From Sphingobacterium bambusae (GTDB lineage: Bacteria > Bacteroidota > Bacteroidia > Sphingobacteriales > Sphingobacteriaceae), in NCBI RefSeq assembly GCF_033955345.1, contig NZ_CP138332.1, forward strand, positions 3,720,001-3,784,000: 64,000 bases of DNA, read 5' to 3'. Under the pieces are notes generated by a model, which worked only from the letters and a program-made list of their open reading frames with translations, did no database searches and was not told the DNA's origin. A program made the translations under genes and the position numbers. Positions within the stretch are counted from its first letter, which is position 1. Every line of letters begins with the position of its first letter. Below are positions 42,132 through 51,572 of the stretch, piece after piece.

Positions 42132-43222
42132 TAGCAGTTTACCCATTGTTGCGCCAGTACATCGTCGCTAAATTGCTGCGCAAACTGAAGCCCTTTATTC
42201 ATCATATCCCGCTGCGTATTGCTGGACGATAGTATGGCGTCGGTAGCATAGCGGATTTCATCAATGTTTTTAGGGTCAATAAAGTAAGAAAAAGGACCAG
42301 CCGCCTCGGGAAATACGCCGGTATTGGTGGTTATCACCGGTGTGCCCGAATAAAGGGCTTCGATAATCGGGATGCCAAAGCCTTCATAAGTCGAAGGATA
42401 AATAAAAAGTTTCGCCAGGCTGTAGATCGCCGCCAAGTCGTCCATGCTTTGTACTTTTCGAAACAAAACTTTCTTTTCCAGTTTTTGTGCCGCCACATAC
42501 CGCTTGATCTCCTCCGCATAGCCTGTCTCCTTTCCGATAATCACCAGTGGTACATCCAATGTTTCCAATGCTTTGACAATCTGAAAGGCGTTTTTTCGAG
42601 GTTCAATAGAACCCACATTCAAGACGAAATCTTGCGGGAGGGCGTATTGAGTTCGCACAGCTTGGAGAAGCTCACTTGATTTTTCTGTTTTAAAAGCGGG
42701 GTGGCAACCTTGGTAGATCACGTCAACTTGTTCATCAGCCAGGCTGAAAAAGTGCATTAGATCCAACTTGGTCTGCTTGCTGATGGCGACAACCTTGTCG
42801 GCATGTAGGACAGCGTGTTTAAACTTCTTGCTGTAGATGAAACGGTCGATGGGTTTGTAGAGTTCCGGATGGCGCAGAAAGATCAAATCATGGATGGTTA
42901 CGACAGATTTGATACCCTGCTTGGCGAGGTTCATCGGAATTTCGCCCGACAGGCCATGGAAAATTTCGATTTCATCTTTTTGTAGATCCTTAACAATGCC
43001 GCGACTACGCCATAGCGAAGGGAGGAAGGAGTTAAGTATACCCTTTTTTGGAAAGCGAACGTTTAGATCTTGCCTCTTATTATCTGCAGGTTTTTTTGTG
43101 GTGTACAAGAGGTAATCATTTTCCGGATGATGCGTCTGTAATATCCGAATAAGGTCGCGACTATAGTTGCCCAAGCCCGATCGGTTCTGAAAATATCGCT
43201 TTGCATCATATCCTATTCGCAT
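42110..43222 (-). CDS. Glycosyltransferase family 4 protein
   Basis: A GT-B fold enzyme of 370 residues from the start MRIGYDAKRYFQNRSGLG. An AGAGG Shine-Dalgarno sequence a few bases upstream supports this ATG over one 18 bp earlier. Motifs include SVVTIHDLIFLRHPELY, VVAISKQTKLDLM, LNVGSIEPRKN, and the donor-binding YPSTYEGFGIPIIEAL with E-x7-E. It resembles mannosyltransferases such as WbaZ/MtfB. It overlaps the convergent GT32 gene by 22 bp. It acts in the cytosol on a lipid-linked glycan. Confidence 0.9.
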   Translation of the reverse strand: MRIGYDAKRYFQNRSGLGNYSRDLIRILQTHHPENDYLLYTTKKPADNKRQDLNVRFPKKGILNSFLPSLWRSRGIVKDLQKDEIEIFHGLSGEIPMNLAKQGIKSVVTIHDLIFLRHPELYKPIDRFIYSKKFKHAVLHADKVVAISKQTKLDLMHFFSLADEQVDVIYQGCHPAFKTEKSSELLQAVRTQYALPQDFVLNVGSIEPRKNAFQIVKALETLDVPLVIIGKETGYAEEIKRYVAAQKLEKKVLFRKVQSMDDLAAIYSLAKLFIYPSTYEGFGIPIIEALYSGTPVITTNTGVFPEAAGPFSYFIDPKNIDEIRYATDAILSSSNTQRDMMNKGLQFAQQFSDDVLAQQWVNCYQSLLST

Positions 43223-43326
43223 ATCCTCTTTTGTGTTCAAGTAAATTTAAAAAAGTTGAAAAGATAAAAATCGACAAAATGCTCGGTTTTGTCAAAAGGT
43301 TTCGGTATTTACATGTTACTCTTCGC

Positions 43327-44346
43327 TTAGCGCGTGGCTTGCTTTAATTTGCTGATGACCATCTCTGGGGTTACCATATCAATGGCTTCCACGCCGTCGC
43401 ACAAACATGATTTGTTGCCATAGATCGAGCTGGGGCGATTGGGATGTTCTACCTGAATGCAGTCTTGAATGGATTGTCCGTAACCCAAAAAGCCTGCGTA
43501 TGGATGCGTTGCCCCCCAAATGGATAAGCACCTGCTTCCTACTAAGGATGCCATATGCATGCCCGAGGAATCCATGCTCATCATCAGGTCGAGATGGCTG
43601 ATCAGGTTTAGTTCGCCTTGCACGCCCAAGCTGCTACCAATGGTGCTGTGCACGTTGGCAAAGTGCTGGCTCCAATTGGCTGCGGTCTCTTGTTCTTGCC
43701 GGCCACCTCCGAAGATAAAAAAGCGATATCTGGGAAAACTACGGAATACTTGCTCCCAATTATCCAGTTTCCATACCTTATATGGATGTTGAGCAAAAGG
43801 AGCTACACCAATGTTTTTTTCAAATAAAGGCAGTATGCCAGCATAGTTTAAGGGAATAGGCCGATCTTTCTTCTTCAATTTGTTATCCAGCTTTATGCTG
43901 AACCCCAAACTACGAAATACATCCGCATAGCGCTCTATGGTAGGGCGTAGTGGGGTAAACACTTTGTTCCGACGTCGTATCAGGTCTTTCTTATGCTGCC
44001 TTCCTTTATCCAAGATGGCTAAACGATATCCGGCAGTTTTAAAGAAGAGCGTTAAGATTTTTGATCGTATATTATTGTGCAGATCGGCAACGTAATCGAT
44101 CTTGTATTTTTTTAGCTCCTGAAATAGCCGCCATAGTCCTTTAGGACCTTTGTGCTGCTCCTCAGGAAATATAGGGTGGAAGATGAGGTTGGGGATATCT
44201 TCGAAGAAGGCAGCGAAATGGAGCCTGCTGACCATCACAATCTCTAGGCCGCGGTGTTGTGCCTGCAGCTCACGCAATAGCGAAGCCACCATGGCTACAT
44301 CGCCCATGGCCGAAAAGCGTGTGACCAACACCCGAACTTTCTTCAT
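43327..44346 (-). CDS. Glycosyltransferase family 9 (heptosyltransferase-like)
   Basis: A 339-residue GT-B enzyme of the heptosyltransferase family. It has VLVTRFSAMGDVAM at the N-terminus, VADLHNNIRSKILT, GVAPFAQHPYKVW in the middle and MMSMDSSGMHMASLVGSRCLSIWG as the donor site, split here across conserved blocks. In enterobacteria these add heptose to the inner LPS core. Heptose or another sugar is equally possible here. It lies 9 bp after the DUF4254 gene, which precedes it, so both are in one operon. Confidence 0.9.
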   Translation of the reverse strand: MKKVRVLVTRFSAMGDVAMVASLLRELQAQHRGLEIVMVSRLHFAAFFEDIPNLIFHPIFPEEQHKGPKGLWRLFQELKKYKIDYVADLHNNIRSKILTLFFKTAGYRLAILDKGRQHKKDLIRRRNKVFTPLRPTIERYADVFRSLGFSIKLDNKLKKKDRPIPLNYAGILPLFEKNIGVAPFAQHPYKVWKLDNWEQVFRSFPRYRFFIFGGGRQEQETAANWSQHFANVHSTIGSSLGVQGELNLISHLDLMMSMDSSGMHMASLVGSRCLSIWGATHPYAGFLGYGQSIQDCIQVEHPNRPSSIYGNKSCLCDGVEAIDMVTPEMVISKLKQATR

Positions 44347-44355
44347 TGTACTATG

Positions 44356-44961
44356 TTATTTTTGCTGGCTGTACAAAACAGGATTTAACGAAGGGTCATT
44401 GTACATTTTCATCTGTTTGTACACCTTCATGTATTTTTCGCCTGCGGCGATGTCGTTCAACAGTTCGTCGATACTTTGGGAAAGGTCTTTGCGTTGTTCC
44501 AAAAGTACCGCGAGCTTCGTGCTGCAAGCTTGGATGTGTGCGTCGTCGGCATCCGATCGTAAGGTTTCCTGTTGCATGTGGTAGATCTTCAACGCGAGAA
44601 TGGATAAACGATCGATTGCCCAAGCAGGGCTCTCGGTATTTATACGCGCATCAGCCTTTGGGCTTACCGAAGCAAATAGCTGCAAATAGTAACTGTCAAT
44701 ATATTCTACGGTATCGGTACGCACTTGATTGGATTCGTCGATGCGTCGTTTCCAATACAAACCATCTTTCGGATCTATGCTCGGTTCCCGAACAACATCT
44801 TCCATATGCCATTGGACGGTGTCTATCCAACATTTCAGATAGAGGAGATGCTCAAGGCTGGCATGTTCGTACGGATTTTCCAAGGGATGGTCGATCCTAT
44901 CAAACTGATGGTATCGATCAATAGCTTGCTGAAATATGGTATTGGCAATTTCGCTGATCAT
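44356..44961 (-). CDS. DUF4254 family protein
   Basis: A 201-residue alpha-helical, probably cytosolic protein of unknown function. The segment HLLYLKCWIDTVQWHMEDVVREP and the RRIDESNQVRTDTVEYID stretch are the conserved blocks of DUF4254. It is highly charged and has no membrane segment. Adjacent to the GT9 gene by 9 bp and driven by its own promoter, it is probably a partner of glycan core synthesis. The pairing with GT9 supports a role in that step, but no mechanism can be read from the sequence. Confidence 0.8.
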   Translation of the reverse strand: MISEIANTIFQQAIDRYHQFDRIDHPLENPYEHASLEHLLYLKCWIDTVQWHMEDVVREPSIDPKDGLYWKRRIDESNQVRTDTVEYIDSYYLQLFASVSPKADARINTESPAWAIDRLSILALKIYHMQQETLRSDADDAHIQACSTKLAVLLEQRKDLSQSIDELLNDIAAGEKYMKVYKQMKMYNDPSLNPVLYSQQK

Positions 44962-44966
44962 AGGCG

Positions 44967-44999
44967 CAAAGATAATAATAAATTTATTTGTCCTGCAAA
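44967..44999 (-). promoter_or_regulatory. Consensus promoter of the DUF4254-GT9 operon, giving a leaderless or near-leaderless mRNA
   Basis: On the minus strand TTTG (44996-44999), a 21-bp spacer and TATCTTTG (44967-44974) match the Bacteroidota consensus. The ATG at 44959-44961 begins about 6 bp after the -7 box, so the message would have almost no leader. Confidence 0.6.
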
Positions 45000-45021
45000 A
45001 GATCGTTTCGTAGGCTAGCAG

Positions 45022-46491
45022 CTAAGCAAGCAGGTTTAACAACAATTGCGGAAATAAACCCAATAACAAGACTAGGAATGCTAAACCATAGCCAACAAAC
45101 AGCATGAGTTTGGATGGAGCGGGCTGCAGCTGTGTAGGATCATCTGTCTTCCTGATGAAGGCATACAATGGAATGCGGAAATAGAAGAATAGCGATATGA
45201 CAGCCGTTAGGGCGCCGACGACGAGCAGCATTAGGACACCTGTATTTTCCGATGCTTGAAAAATATCGAAAACAGCCGAAAAAACCATCAGCTTACCAAT
45301 AAAACCAATGGTTGGCGGAAGCCCGATAAGGGAAATACCGACTAAAGTGAAGGCTGTAAATAACACGGGTAATTTGCGGCCTAAGCCTTGGTAAGATTTT
45401 AGTGCAGTAGAACCGGTCATCCGTTCGAGGTAATCGATGAAGATAAACGCGGCCAAATTCATCAGTACATAGGCAATCAGGTAAAATAGCAGGTAATGGA
45501 AGGTATCCTGATAAGCGAAGATAGCCATCATCAGGAAGCCGGTATGTCCGATGGCGGAATAGGCCATCAATCGTTTGATATCTTGCTGTCGTAAGGCTGC
45601 GAGATTACCAATCAACATACTCGCTAAGGCGACAGCAATGATGATCCAAGTGCTTAGCTCGGAGAAATAAAATGCCGTCGAAGACCAAGCTTGGTACACA
45701 CGCGTAAAGAGGATAAGTGCACCAACTTTAGGAACCGTGGACAGAAAAGCGGTAATGGCTGTGGGCGATCCTTGATACACATCGGGGCTCCATACATGCA
45801 GGGGCACGAAGCCCAGTTTAAATCCAACGCCGACCAAAACAAATAACAAGGCTAAGGTGACGACGGGCTCGGGAGCGGTCATCAACCCCTGCAGATGCTG
45901 AGGCGACTGGAAATCTAGATTGCCAGTCAAGCCATACATCAGCGATAGTCCATACAACATCACCGCGGCACAAACGGACCCAAACAAGGCATATTTCATG
46001 GCTGCTTCTGACTGGGCTTTGTTTTGCGAGAAATAGCCAACCATAATATAAGAGGCGATGGACACCATCTCTATGCCGATAAAGGCGACCAGCCAGTTGC
46101 TACTGTTGCAAAGTACATGCATGCCCAGTGTAGCGGCGAGTAATATACTATAGATATCACCGTTGTTTTCCTTTCTATGCCGTTGCTGTATAAAGAGCGC
46201 GATAATTAACGTTGTAACCGCTATGATTAGGCGGGCATATGTACCCAGCTTATCGACTAGCCACATGTCCGAAAAACCTGTTGCGGCAATAGGAACCTGA
46301 AGGCAGAGGTAATAAATTGATGCGGCTATGCTGAGGAGAGCAACGGTAAAGGTTGTGTTTTTTAAATGTTTCTCAAAAAATAGCGCGGCCACTATCGACA
46401 GGATGAAACCGACGATAAGAGAAAACTCCGGCTTAAAAAGCGGCAGCGACGCAATGATTTGATCGAGTATGTCGGTGATGGAGACGTTCAC
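45022..46491 (-). CDS. nuoN: NADH-quinone oxidoreductase subunit N
   Basis: NuoN is one of three antiporter-like proton-pumping subunits in the membrane arm of complex I. The 489 residues make about 14 membrane segments. Core motifs are the broken-helix segment with PLHVWSPDVYQGSPT and the Lys/Glu residues of the proton channel, such as EMVSIASYIMVGY and the RLMAYSAIGHTGFLM segment. It is the last gene of the nuoH-N run, and its start overlaps the intergenic space of 16 bp after nuoM. It is about 60 bp before the DUF4254 gene, which has its own promoter. Confidence 0.94.
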   Translation of the reverse strand: MNVSITDILDQIIASLPLFKPEFSLIVGFILSIVAALFFEKHLKNTTFTVALLSIAASIYYLCLQVPIAATGFSDMWLVDKLGTYARLIIAVTTLIIALFIQQRHRKENNGDIYSILLAATLGMHVLCNSSNWLVAFIGIEMVSIASYIMVGYFSQNKAQSEAAMKYALFGSVCAAVMLYGLSLMYGLTGNLDFQSPQHLQGLMTAPEPVVTLALLFVLVGVGFKLGFVPLHVWSPDVYQGSPTAITAFLSTVPKVGALILFTRVYQAWSSTAFYFSELSTWIIIAVALASMLIGNLAALRQQDIKRLMAYSAIGHTGFLMMAIFAYQDTFHYLLFYLIAYVLMNLAAFIFIDYLERMTGSTALKSYQGLGRKLPVLFTAFTLVGISLIGLPPTIGFIGKLMVFSAVFDIFQASENTGVLMLLVVGALTAVISLFFYFRIPLYAFIRKTDDPTQLQPAPSKLMLFVGYGLAFLVLLLGLFPQLLLNLLA

Positions 46492-46507
46492 TTTTTATGT
46501 TTTATGC

Positions 46508-48112
46508 CTACAGATAGGGCTGTATCAAATCGATTAATTGAAGCACAGATGCATTGAGCTTGCCGAAGATCAGTGACGGCATGATACCCAAAACCAAGGC
46601 TAGTGCCAATGCTGGAAATAAGATCAGTTGTTCGCGGGTATCGAGATCCGTCAAAGCCACATGCCAAGCCTGACCTCCTTGCAAACGCGTTTGCCCGAAA
46701 AACATCCGTTGTAGCGTCCATAGAAAATAAGCCGCACTAAGCAGGATACCAATGGATCCGCTAATAGCCATCCAGCGCGGCACTCCTGTAACCATGCTTT
46801 CGGCATTGAATGCGCCGATAATGACAAAGGCTTCGCCAATAAAAGCGGAGAACCCCGGCAAGCCTAGGGATGCGAAGAAAGCCAAGGCAATATAGACGGT
46901 GTATTTAGGCATGATGCTCGCCAAGCCGCGGAAATGATAAATATATCGATCGTGCACGCGATCGTATAGCACGCCTACCAAAAAGAATAAAGCGGCACTT
47001 AAAAAACCGTGGGAGATCATCTGAAACATGGCTCCTGATAAGCCTTCGGCAGTCAACGATGCAATGCCCAAAAGCACAAAGCCCATGTGCGAAACCGAGG
47101 AATAGGCAATCATACGTTTCAGGTCTTTCTGTGCGAGTGCATTAAGTGCGCCGTAAAGTATGGATATCACGCCGATCAGCGCTAACCAGTAGTTACTATC
47201 TGCTGCGATATCGGGGAAAATGCTGTAGCAGACGCGAATGATGCCGTAGCCACCGATCTTCAGTAGTATACCGGCTAAAATGATGGAAACGGGCGTAGGA
47301 GCTTCAACGTGTGCGTCGGGCAGCCAAGTGTGCAATGGGACAATTGGAACCTTTATCGCAAAGGCAAAGAATAGCACCGCAAATCCGATCCATCGCGCCG
47401 GAGCACCGAAGATCTCGTGGTAATTACCTATGAAGCCAAAAAAGGATCCATCGACGTAGTTGCTGGGGTTCATCATTAATAGCATATTGAAGCTGTGCGC
47501 TCCAGTAGCTGGATTGATAACCGAGAAATAAAGTCCGACAATCACCAGTAGCATGAGTACCGAACCCAATAAGGTATAAATGAAAAACTTAATGGCTGCA
47601 TACTCGCGCCGCTCGCCTCCCCATATCCCGATGAGGAAGTACAACGGAAGTAACATCACCTCGTAGAAAACGTAAAAAAGGAAGAAATCCAGTGCAGAAA
47701 AGATGCCCATCACCGCGGTATTGAGCACCATTAAAAGGGCAAAATATCCTTTTGTGCTTTTCTGCACATTCCAAGATGCACCAATGCCCATCAACATCAC
47801 CAATGTACTTAACACCAACAAGGGGAGAGAGACACCGTCAATGCCAATAAAATAGTCGATTTCCAATTTTCCAATGGCACCAAGATCTAAGCGTATCCAA
47901 GGGAGTTGTTCTAAAAACTGATATCCTTCAACACGGTTGATACCGCCCAAAGACGCGTCAAACTGTCCATACATGTAGCCAGACAAGATAAATTGCAAGA
48001 CGGTAAATCCTAGTGCGATGTATTTGTAGCTTGCGCGAGCGGAGCCTGGCAAAGCCAAAATCACGCATGTAGCAAGCAAAGGTAGAAATATGAGGATGGA
48101 TAAAAGGCCCAT
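46508..48112 (-). CDS. nuoM: NADH-quinone oxidoreductase subunit M
   Basis: NuoM, an antiporter-like subunit of the complex I membrane arm, 534 residues with about 14 membrane segments. Conserved features are FYVFYEVMLLPLYFLIGIWGG (with the key Glu), VPLHTWLPDAHVEAPTPVSI and the KRMIAYSSVSHMGFVLLG helix. It follows nuoL by 2 bp and precedes nuoN by 16 bp, so all are translated from one message. Confidence 0.95.
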   Translation of the reverse strand: MGLLSILIFLPLLATCVILALPGSARASYKYIALGFTVLQFILSGYMYGQFDASLGGINRVEGYQFLEQLPWIRLDLGAIGKLEIDYFIGIDGVSLPLLVLSTLVMLMGIGASWNVQKSTKGYFALLMVLNTAVMGIFSALDFFLFYVFYEVMLLPLYFLIGIWGGERREYAAIKFFIYTLLGSVLMLLVIVGLYFSVINPATGAHSFNMLLMMNPSNYVDGSFFGFIGNYHEIFGAPARWIGFAVLFFAFAIKVPIVPLHTWLPDAHVEAPTPVSIILAGILLKIGGYGIIRVCYSIFPDIAADSNYWLALIGVISILYGALNALAQKDLKRMIAYSSVSHMGFVLLGIASLTAEGLSGAMFQMISHGFLSAALFFLVGVLYDRVHDRYIYHFRGLASIMPKYTVYIALAFFASLGLPGFSAFIGEAFVIIGAFNAESMVTGVPRWMAISGSIGILLSAAYFLWTLQRMFFGQTRLQGGQAWHVALTDLDTREQLILFPALALALVLGIMPSLIFGKLNASVLQLIDLIQPYL

Positions 48113-48114
48113 TT

Positions 48115-50154
48115 CTATTTAATTATCAAGTAAAGAATTCCTAAAACAACAGCTGTAAGCGCAAAACCAAGGTAGCCCTGCAGCTGCCCATTTTGCACAT
48201 GTCTGACCAAGTGTCCTATATAATAGGTTCCATTTGCAGCCAGATTCACGATACCGTCGATAACATTTTTGTCAAACCAGTGGATAAACAGCGAAAGTTG
48301 TTGTGTAGCCCCGGTAAATAGTTTGGTGGCGCCATCGACAACATAGCGATCAAAGGTATAAAGTAGCCGGCTTAGCCAAGTCGTCCCTTTAACAAATATA
48401 AGATCATTGAATTCGTTAAGATAACCTTGCCGTGTTGCAAAGCGTACCCAGCGGTTTTGAGGGGATAGGGGATACCGGTTCTTTACGTACCAATACCATC
48501 CCATCAACAAAGCGAGCAAAGCGCCCACGGTTAGAACGATGGGAATGATCAAGTGCGCCGCTTCCTGTTCAGCGAACCCGACCTTGACATGAAAGGTGTG
48601 CATGATCCATGTATGGTGATACTCCAAGGGATGTAAACCAAACACAGGGAAGAAACAGCACAACGTCAAGAAAAACATAGGCCACAACATTGTCGTTGGT
48701 GCTTCATGCAGTTTGTTGTGGTCATTCACCTGCCCTTGTAGTGCAAAGGATCCAAAAAATGCTTTAAAAATCAATCGGCCGATATAAAACGCCGTTAACA
48801 TGCTAACGAGAATCAAGGTAACAGGCACAATATAATGGGCGCCGCCGCCGGCTGATGCCCACTCGTAAGCACTGATCACAATGCTATCTTTGGAGAGATG
48901 TCCGGAAGTAAGCGGAAAACCTGCCAATGCCAGTGATGCAATGCTCATGCATAAAAAAGTTTTGGGCATATATTTTCGTAGTCCGCCCATATTGCGTAAA
49001 TCCTGCGGATCAAAATCCATTGCTGTATGCGCTTTGAAATGTGCCATCTCGTGTATCACGGCACCTGCAGATAGAAACAGGAGACACTTGAAAAAGGCGT
49101 GCGTAGCCAAGTGGAACAGCGCGCTGTCCCATGTTCCGATTCCAACGCCCACCATCATGAATCCCAGCTGGGAAACCGTGGAAAAAGCCAATATTTTTTT
49201 GATGTCGTATTGTCCCAAAGCAAATATTGCTGCCGACAGCGCCGTCAAACAACCAATAGTCGTGATGACAAGTAAGACCGTTTCATTAAAGAGCGGAAAA
49301 ACCGTGCACAATAGGAATACACCAGCTGCAACCATCGTCGCAGCGTGAATGAGTGATGATACCGAAGTTGGTCCTTCCATGGCGTCGGGTAGCCAAACAT
49401 GTAAGGGAAATTGTGCGGATTTGGCCATTGCACCCAAGAAAAAGGCGAGGCCAGCGTAGGTTACCCAAAGGCTATCTTTGTTGACCACCTGTAAGGATCC
49501 ATCCAGCACTATACCTTTCAGGAATGCTCCAGAATGATCAAAAAGAGCAACAAGGTCTAAGGTTCCTACATGCGCATAAACCAAAGCGATGCCAATTAGG
49601 AAACCAATATCACCAATTCTATTGATCAAGAACGCTTTTTTGTTCGCTTGAACTGCAGCCTCTCTAGTAAACCAAAAGCCGATTAGTAAGTAAGAAGCAA
49701 AACCCACCAGCTCCCAGAAAATATAGAGTTGCAGCAGGTTTATTGAAACCGTTAAGCCTAGCATGGCAAAGCAAAATAAGCTGAGATACATCCAATAGCG
49801 GTGTATGCCGGGGTCCCCTTTCATATACGATCGGGAATAGATATGTACAGGTAACGCAATGACGCAAACAATAAACTGCATCAAAACGGTTAGGTTATTT
49901 AGTAATAAACCTATTTCAAAGGTATGGTGACCTATGGTAAACCAACTCATCCTTTCGGTAAGCACTTGATTGTTCCAGACTGGTAGGAATACGCCAACAA
50001 AGCTGATGATGCTGCTCAAGATGATGGCGATCAGACTAATATTCCCCGATGTGGACTTCCGACCCGACAGTGCCTGGAATAAGAAGGCAGCGAAGGGGAG
50101 GAGTACCACAAGTAGGCTAGCGGCAGTAGGCGATATGTTCCAGAACTCGTTCAC
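48115..50154 (-). CDS. nuoL: NADH-quinone oxidoreductase subunit L
   Basis: NuoL is the distal proton-pumping subunit with the long lateral helix. The 679 residues include about 15-16 membrane segments, the LYIFWELVGFASYLLIGFW channel Glu, SAQFPLHVWLPDAMEGPTSV and LAFSTVSQLGFMMVG. The C-terminal 120 residues include the lateral helix region and a final membrane anchor. It overlaps neither neighbour: nuoK ends 1 bp before it and nuoM begins 2 bp after it. Its length is slightly above the E. coli form (613), mainly in the C-terminal part. Confidence 0.96.
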   Translation of the reverse strand: MNEFWNISPTAASLLVVLLPFAAFLFQALSGRKSTSGNISLIAIILSSIISFVGVFLPVWNNQVLTERMSWFTIGHHTFEIGLLLNNLTVLMQFIVCVIALPVHIYSRSYMKGDPGIHRYWMYLSLFCFAMLGLTVSINLLQLYIFWELVGFASYLLIGFWFTREAAVQANKKAFLINRIGDIGFLIGIALVYAHVGTLDLVALFDHSGAFLKGIVLDGSLQVVNKDSLWVTYAGLAFFLGAMAKSAQFPLHVWLPDAMEGPTSVSSLIHAATMVAAGVFLLCTVFPLFNETVLLVITTIGCLTALSAAIFALGQYDIKKILAFSTVSQLGFMMVGVGIGTWDSALFHLATHAFFKCLLFLSAGAVIHEMAHFKAHTAMDFDPQDLRNMGGLRKYMPKTFLCMSIASLALAGFPLTSGHLSKDSIVISAYEWASAGGGAHYIVPVTLILVSMLTAFYIGRLIFKAFFGSFALQGQVNDHNKLHEAPTTMLWPMFFLTLCCFFPVFGLHPLEYHHTWIMHTFHVKVGFAEQEAAHLIIPIVLTVGALLALLMGWYWYVKNRYPLSPQNRWVRFATRQGYLNEFNDLIFVKGTTWLSRLLYTFDRYVVDGATKLFTGATQQLSLFIHWFDKNVIDGIVNLAANGTYYIGHLVRHVQNGQLQGYLGFALTAVVLGILYLIIK

Positions 50155-50155
50155 G

Positions 50156-50461
50156 TCAGTCTTTTAGTTCATTGATGTTTTTCGGATTTATTGTTTTATA
50201 GTGTCGGTACACATTAAGAATAATCGCCAAACCTACTGCGACGGCCGCAGCAGCAAGTACGATCGCAAAAAGAGCAAACATTTGCCCTGCGTAATTGATT
50301 TTATCGTAACGTGCGAAAGCGACGAAGTTCAAGATCGACGCATTGATCATGAGCTCGATGCCTACAAGGATCATAATAGCATTTCGTTTGGCGACGACGG
50401 CGTAAATGCCGATACAGAAAATGATCGCGCTGACGACCAAGAAATGGGTTATGCTTATCAT
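50156..50461 (-). CDS. nuoK: NADH-quinone oxidoreductase subunit K
   Basis: NuoK, a small three-helix subunit of the complex I membrane arm, 101 residues. The conserved membrane Glu residues appear in LVGIELMINASILNF and in the following helix near AIVLAAAAVAVGLAI. Its ATG overlaps the TGA of nuoJ by four bases (50458-50461), which shows translational coupling. It precedes nuoL by one base. Confidence 0.95.
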   Translation of the reverse strand: MISITHFLVVSAIIFCIGIYAVVAKRNAIMILVGIELMINASILNFVAFARYDKINYAGQMFALFAIVLAAAAVAVGLAIILNVYRHYKTINPKNINELKD

Positions 50462-51006
50462 ACTCGCTCTCCCTTTCTCGATAGGTGGGCTGCGCCGATC
50501 AGTGCCATCATCAGAAAAATGGAGATGATTTCAAAAGGCAGCACATACTGTGTCACGAACTTAAAACCTAAGACTTTAATATTGTTGTCGGTGGGCATGA
50601 TCAGGTTGCCCGTTGCTTCCGCCGTTGCCATCCACTCGGGCATATTATCGGTCCAAGAGGAAAGTGCATAGATCAAAATCGATAGAAAGGCCAACGAAAG
50701 AAGCAGCGATTGTATGTTGGGAAGAGCGATAAAGCGATGTGAAACAGCTTGTATGTCATCCAGTATTGCTTTGTTGGATAGCATAAAGGCAAATATCAGC
50801 AGGATGAGGACACCGCCCACGTACACCAAGATTTGGGTGATGGCGACGAAATCGGCCAATGCGAAGAGATATAAGCCGGCCATAGCAAAGAGAACGATGA
50901 ACAAGAGGAAAAGCGCACGCGCGGTATTGCGGATCGTCACCAGCAATAGTGCGGCTCCAATAGCCATAGCGGAAAAAGCGTAAAAAAGAATAAGGTCTAT
51001 GCTCAT
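50458..51006 (-). CDS. nuoJ: NADH-quinone oxidoreductase subunit J
   Basis: NuoJ, a membrane arm subunit of 182 residues with five hydrophobic segments. YVGGVLILLIFAFML is the conserved third helix that forms part of the proton-transfer path. The C-terminal helix ILPFEIISIFLMM fits the family. It overlaps nuoI by one base and nuoK by four. Confidence 0.94.
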   Translation of the reverse strand: MSIDLILFYAFSAMAIGAALLLVTIRNTARALFLLFIVLFAMAGLYLFALADFVAITQILVYVGGVLILLIFAFMLSNKAILDDIQAVSHRFIALPNIQSLLLSLAFLSILIYALSSWTDNMPEWMATAEATGNLIMPTDNNIKVLGFKFVTQYVLPFEIISIFLMMALIGAAHLSRKGERV

Positions 51007-51569
51007 TACTTCTTTTTTGCCGCCTCCTTTTCAGCTTGAAATTTTGTCCACTCTTCTTTGCGTTGTTGCACTTCGTTGTCCGACATATCCGAAAATCCGT
51101 AAATCAGATCTGTTAGCTGTTGGGTGCTGCGGTCATACTGGTTGGTCATCGTAATACATTCCGTAGGGCATACCACCGTACAAAGGCCACAATACATACA
51201 CTTGGCCATGTCGATATCAAATTTTGCCGGATACAAGCGTTTTACGCTGCCATCGGATGTCTTGCCAATCGCCTCTGGCGACTTGATCGACTGAATGTCT
51301 ATACAGTCTACAGGGCAAGCTTTCGCGCAGAGATCGCAGACGATGCAATCATCAATCTCTACTTCCAGTTGGTAGCGTGCCACCTCTGGGATCGGCATTT
51401 TCTGTTTCGGATATTGCACGGTCGTTACGCCGTCCTGCTGTTTGAAGTAGTTTTCGTCACGTATGTCGAGCGTGGTGCGAGCTTTGCGCGCCGCAAAAAG
51501 ATGCCTGACCGTTAGAAATAATCCCTTAACAGCGGTTAAAAATCCTTGTATGGTTGTCTTTATTACCAA
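51006..51569 (-). CDS. nuoI: NADH-quinone oxidoreductase subunit I (2x[4Fe-4S])
   Basis: NuoI carries two [4Fe-4S] clusters (N6a and N6b) that pass electrons to the quinone site. Both ferredoxin motifs are intact: CIVCDLCAKACPVDCID and CMYCGLCTVVCPTECI. The 187-residue protein has a basic N-terminal extension and a Lys/Glu-rich tail. It is coupled by a one-base overlap with nuoJ and lies 3 bp after nuoH. Its cytoplasmic partners (nuoB, C, D, E, F, G) are not encoded in this window. Confidence 0.96.
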   Translation of the reverse strand: MVIKTTIQGFLTAVKGLFLTVRHLFAARKARTTLDIRDENYFKQQDGVTTVQYPKQKMPIPEVARYQLEVEIDDCIVCDLCAKACPVDCIDIQSIKSPEAIGKTSDGSVKRLYPAKFDIDMAKCMYCGLCTVVCPTECITMTNQYDRSTQQLTDLIYGFSDMSDNEVQQRKEEWTKFQAEKEAAKKK

Positions 51570-51572
51570 AAT

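Noticed and set aside
48881-49348. 155-codon plus-strand frame within nuoL
   Set aside because: It is antisense to conserved nuoL motifs and shows no family pattern or start signal.
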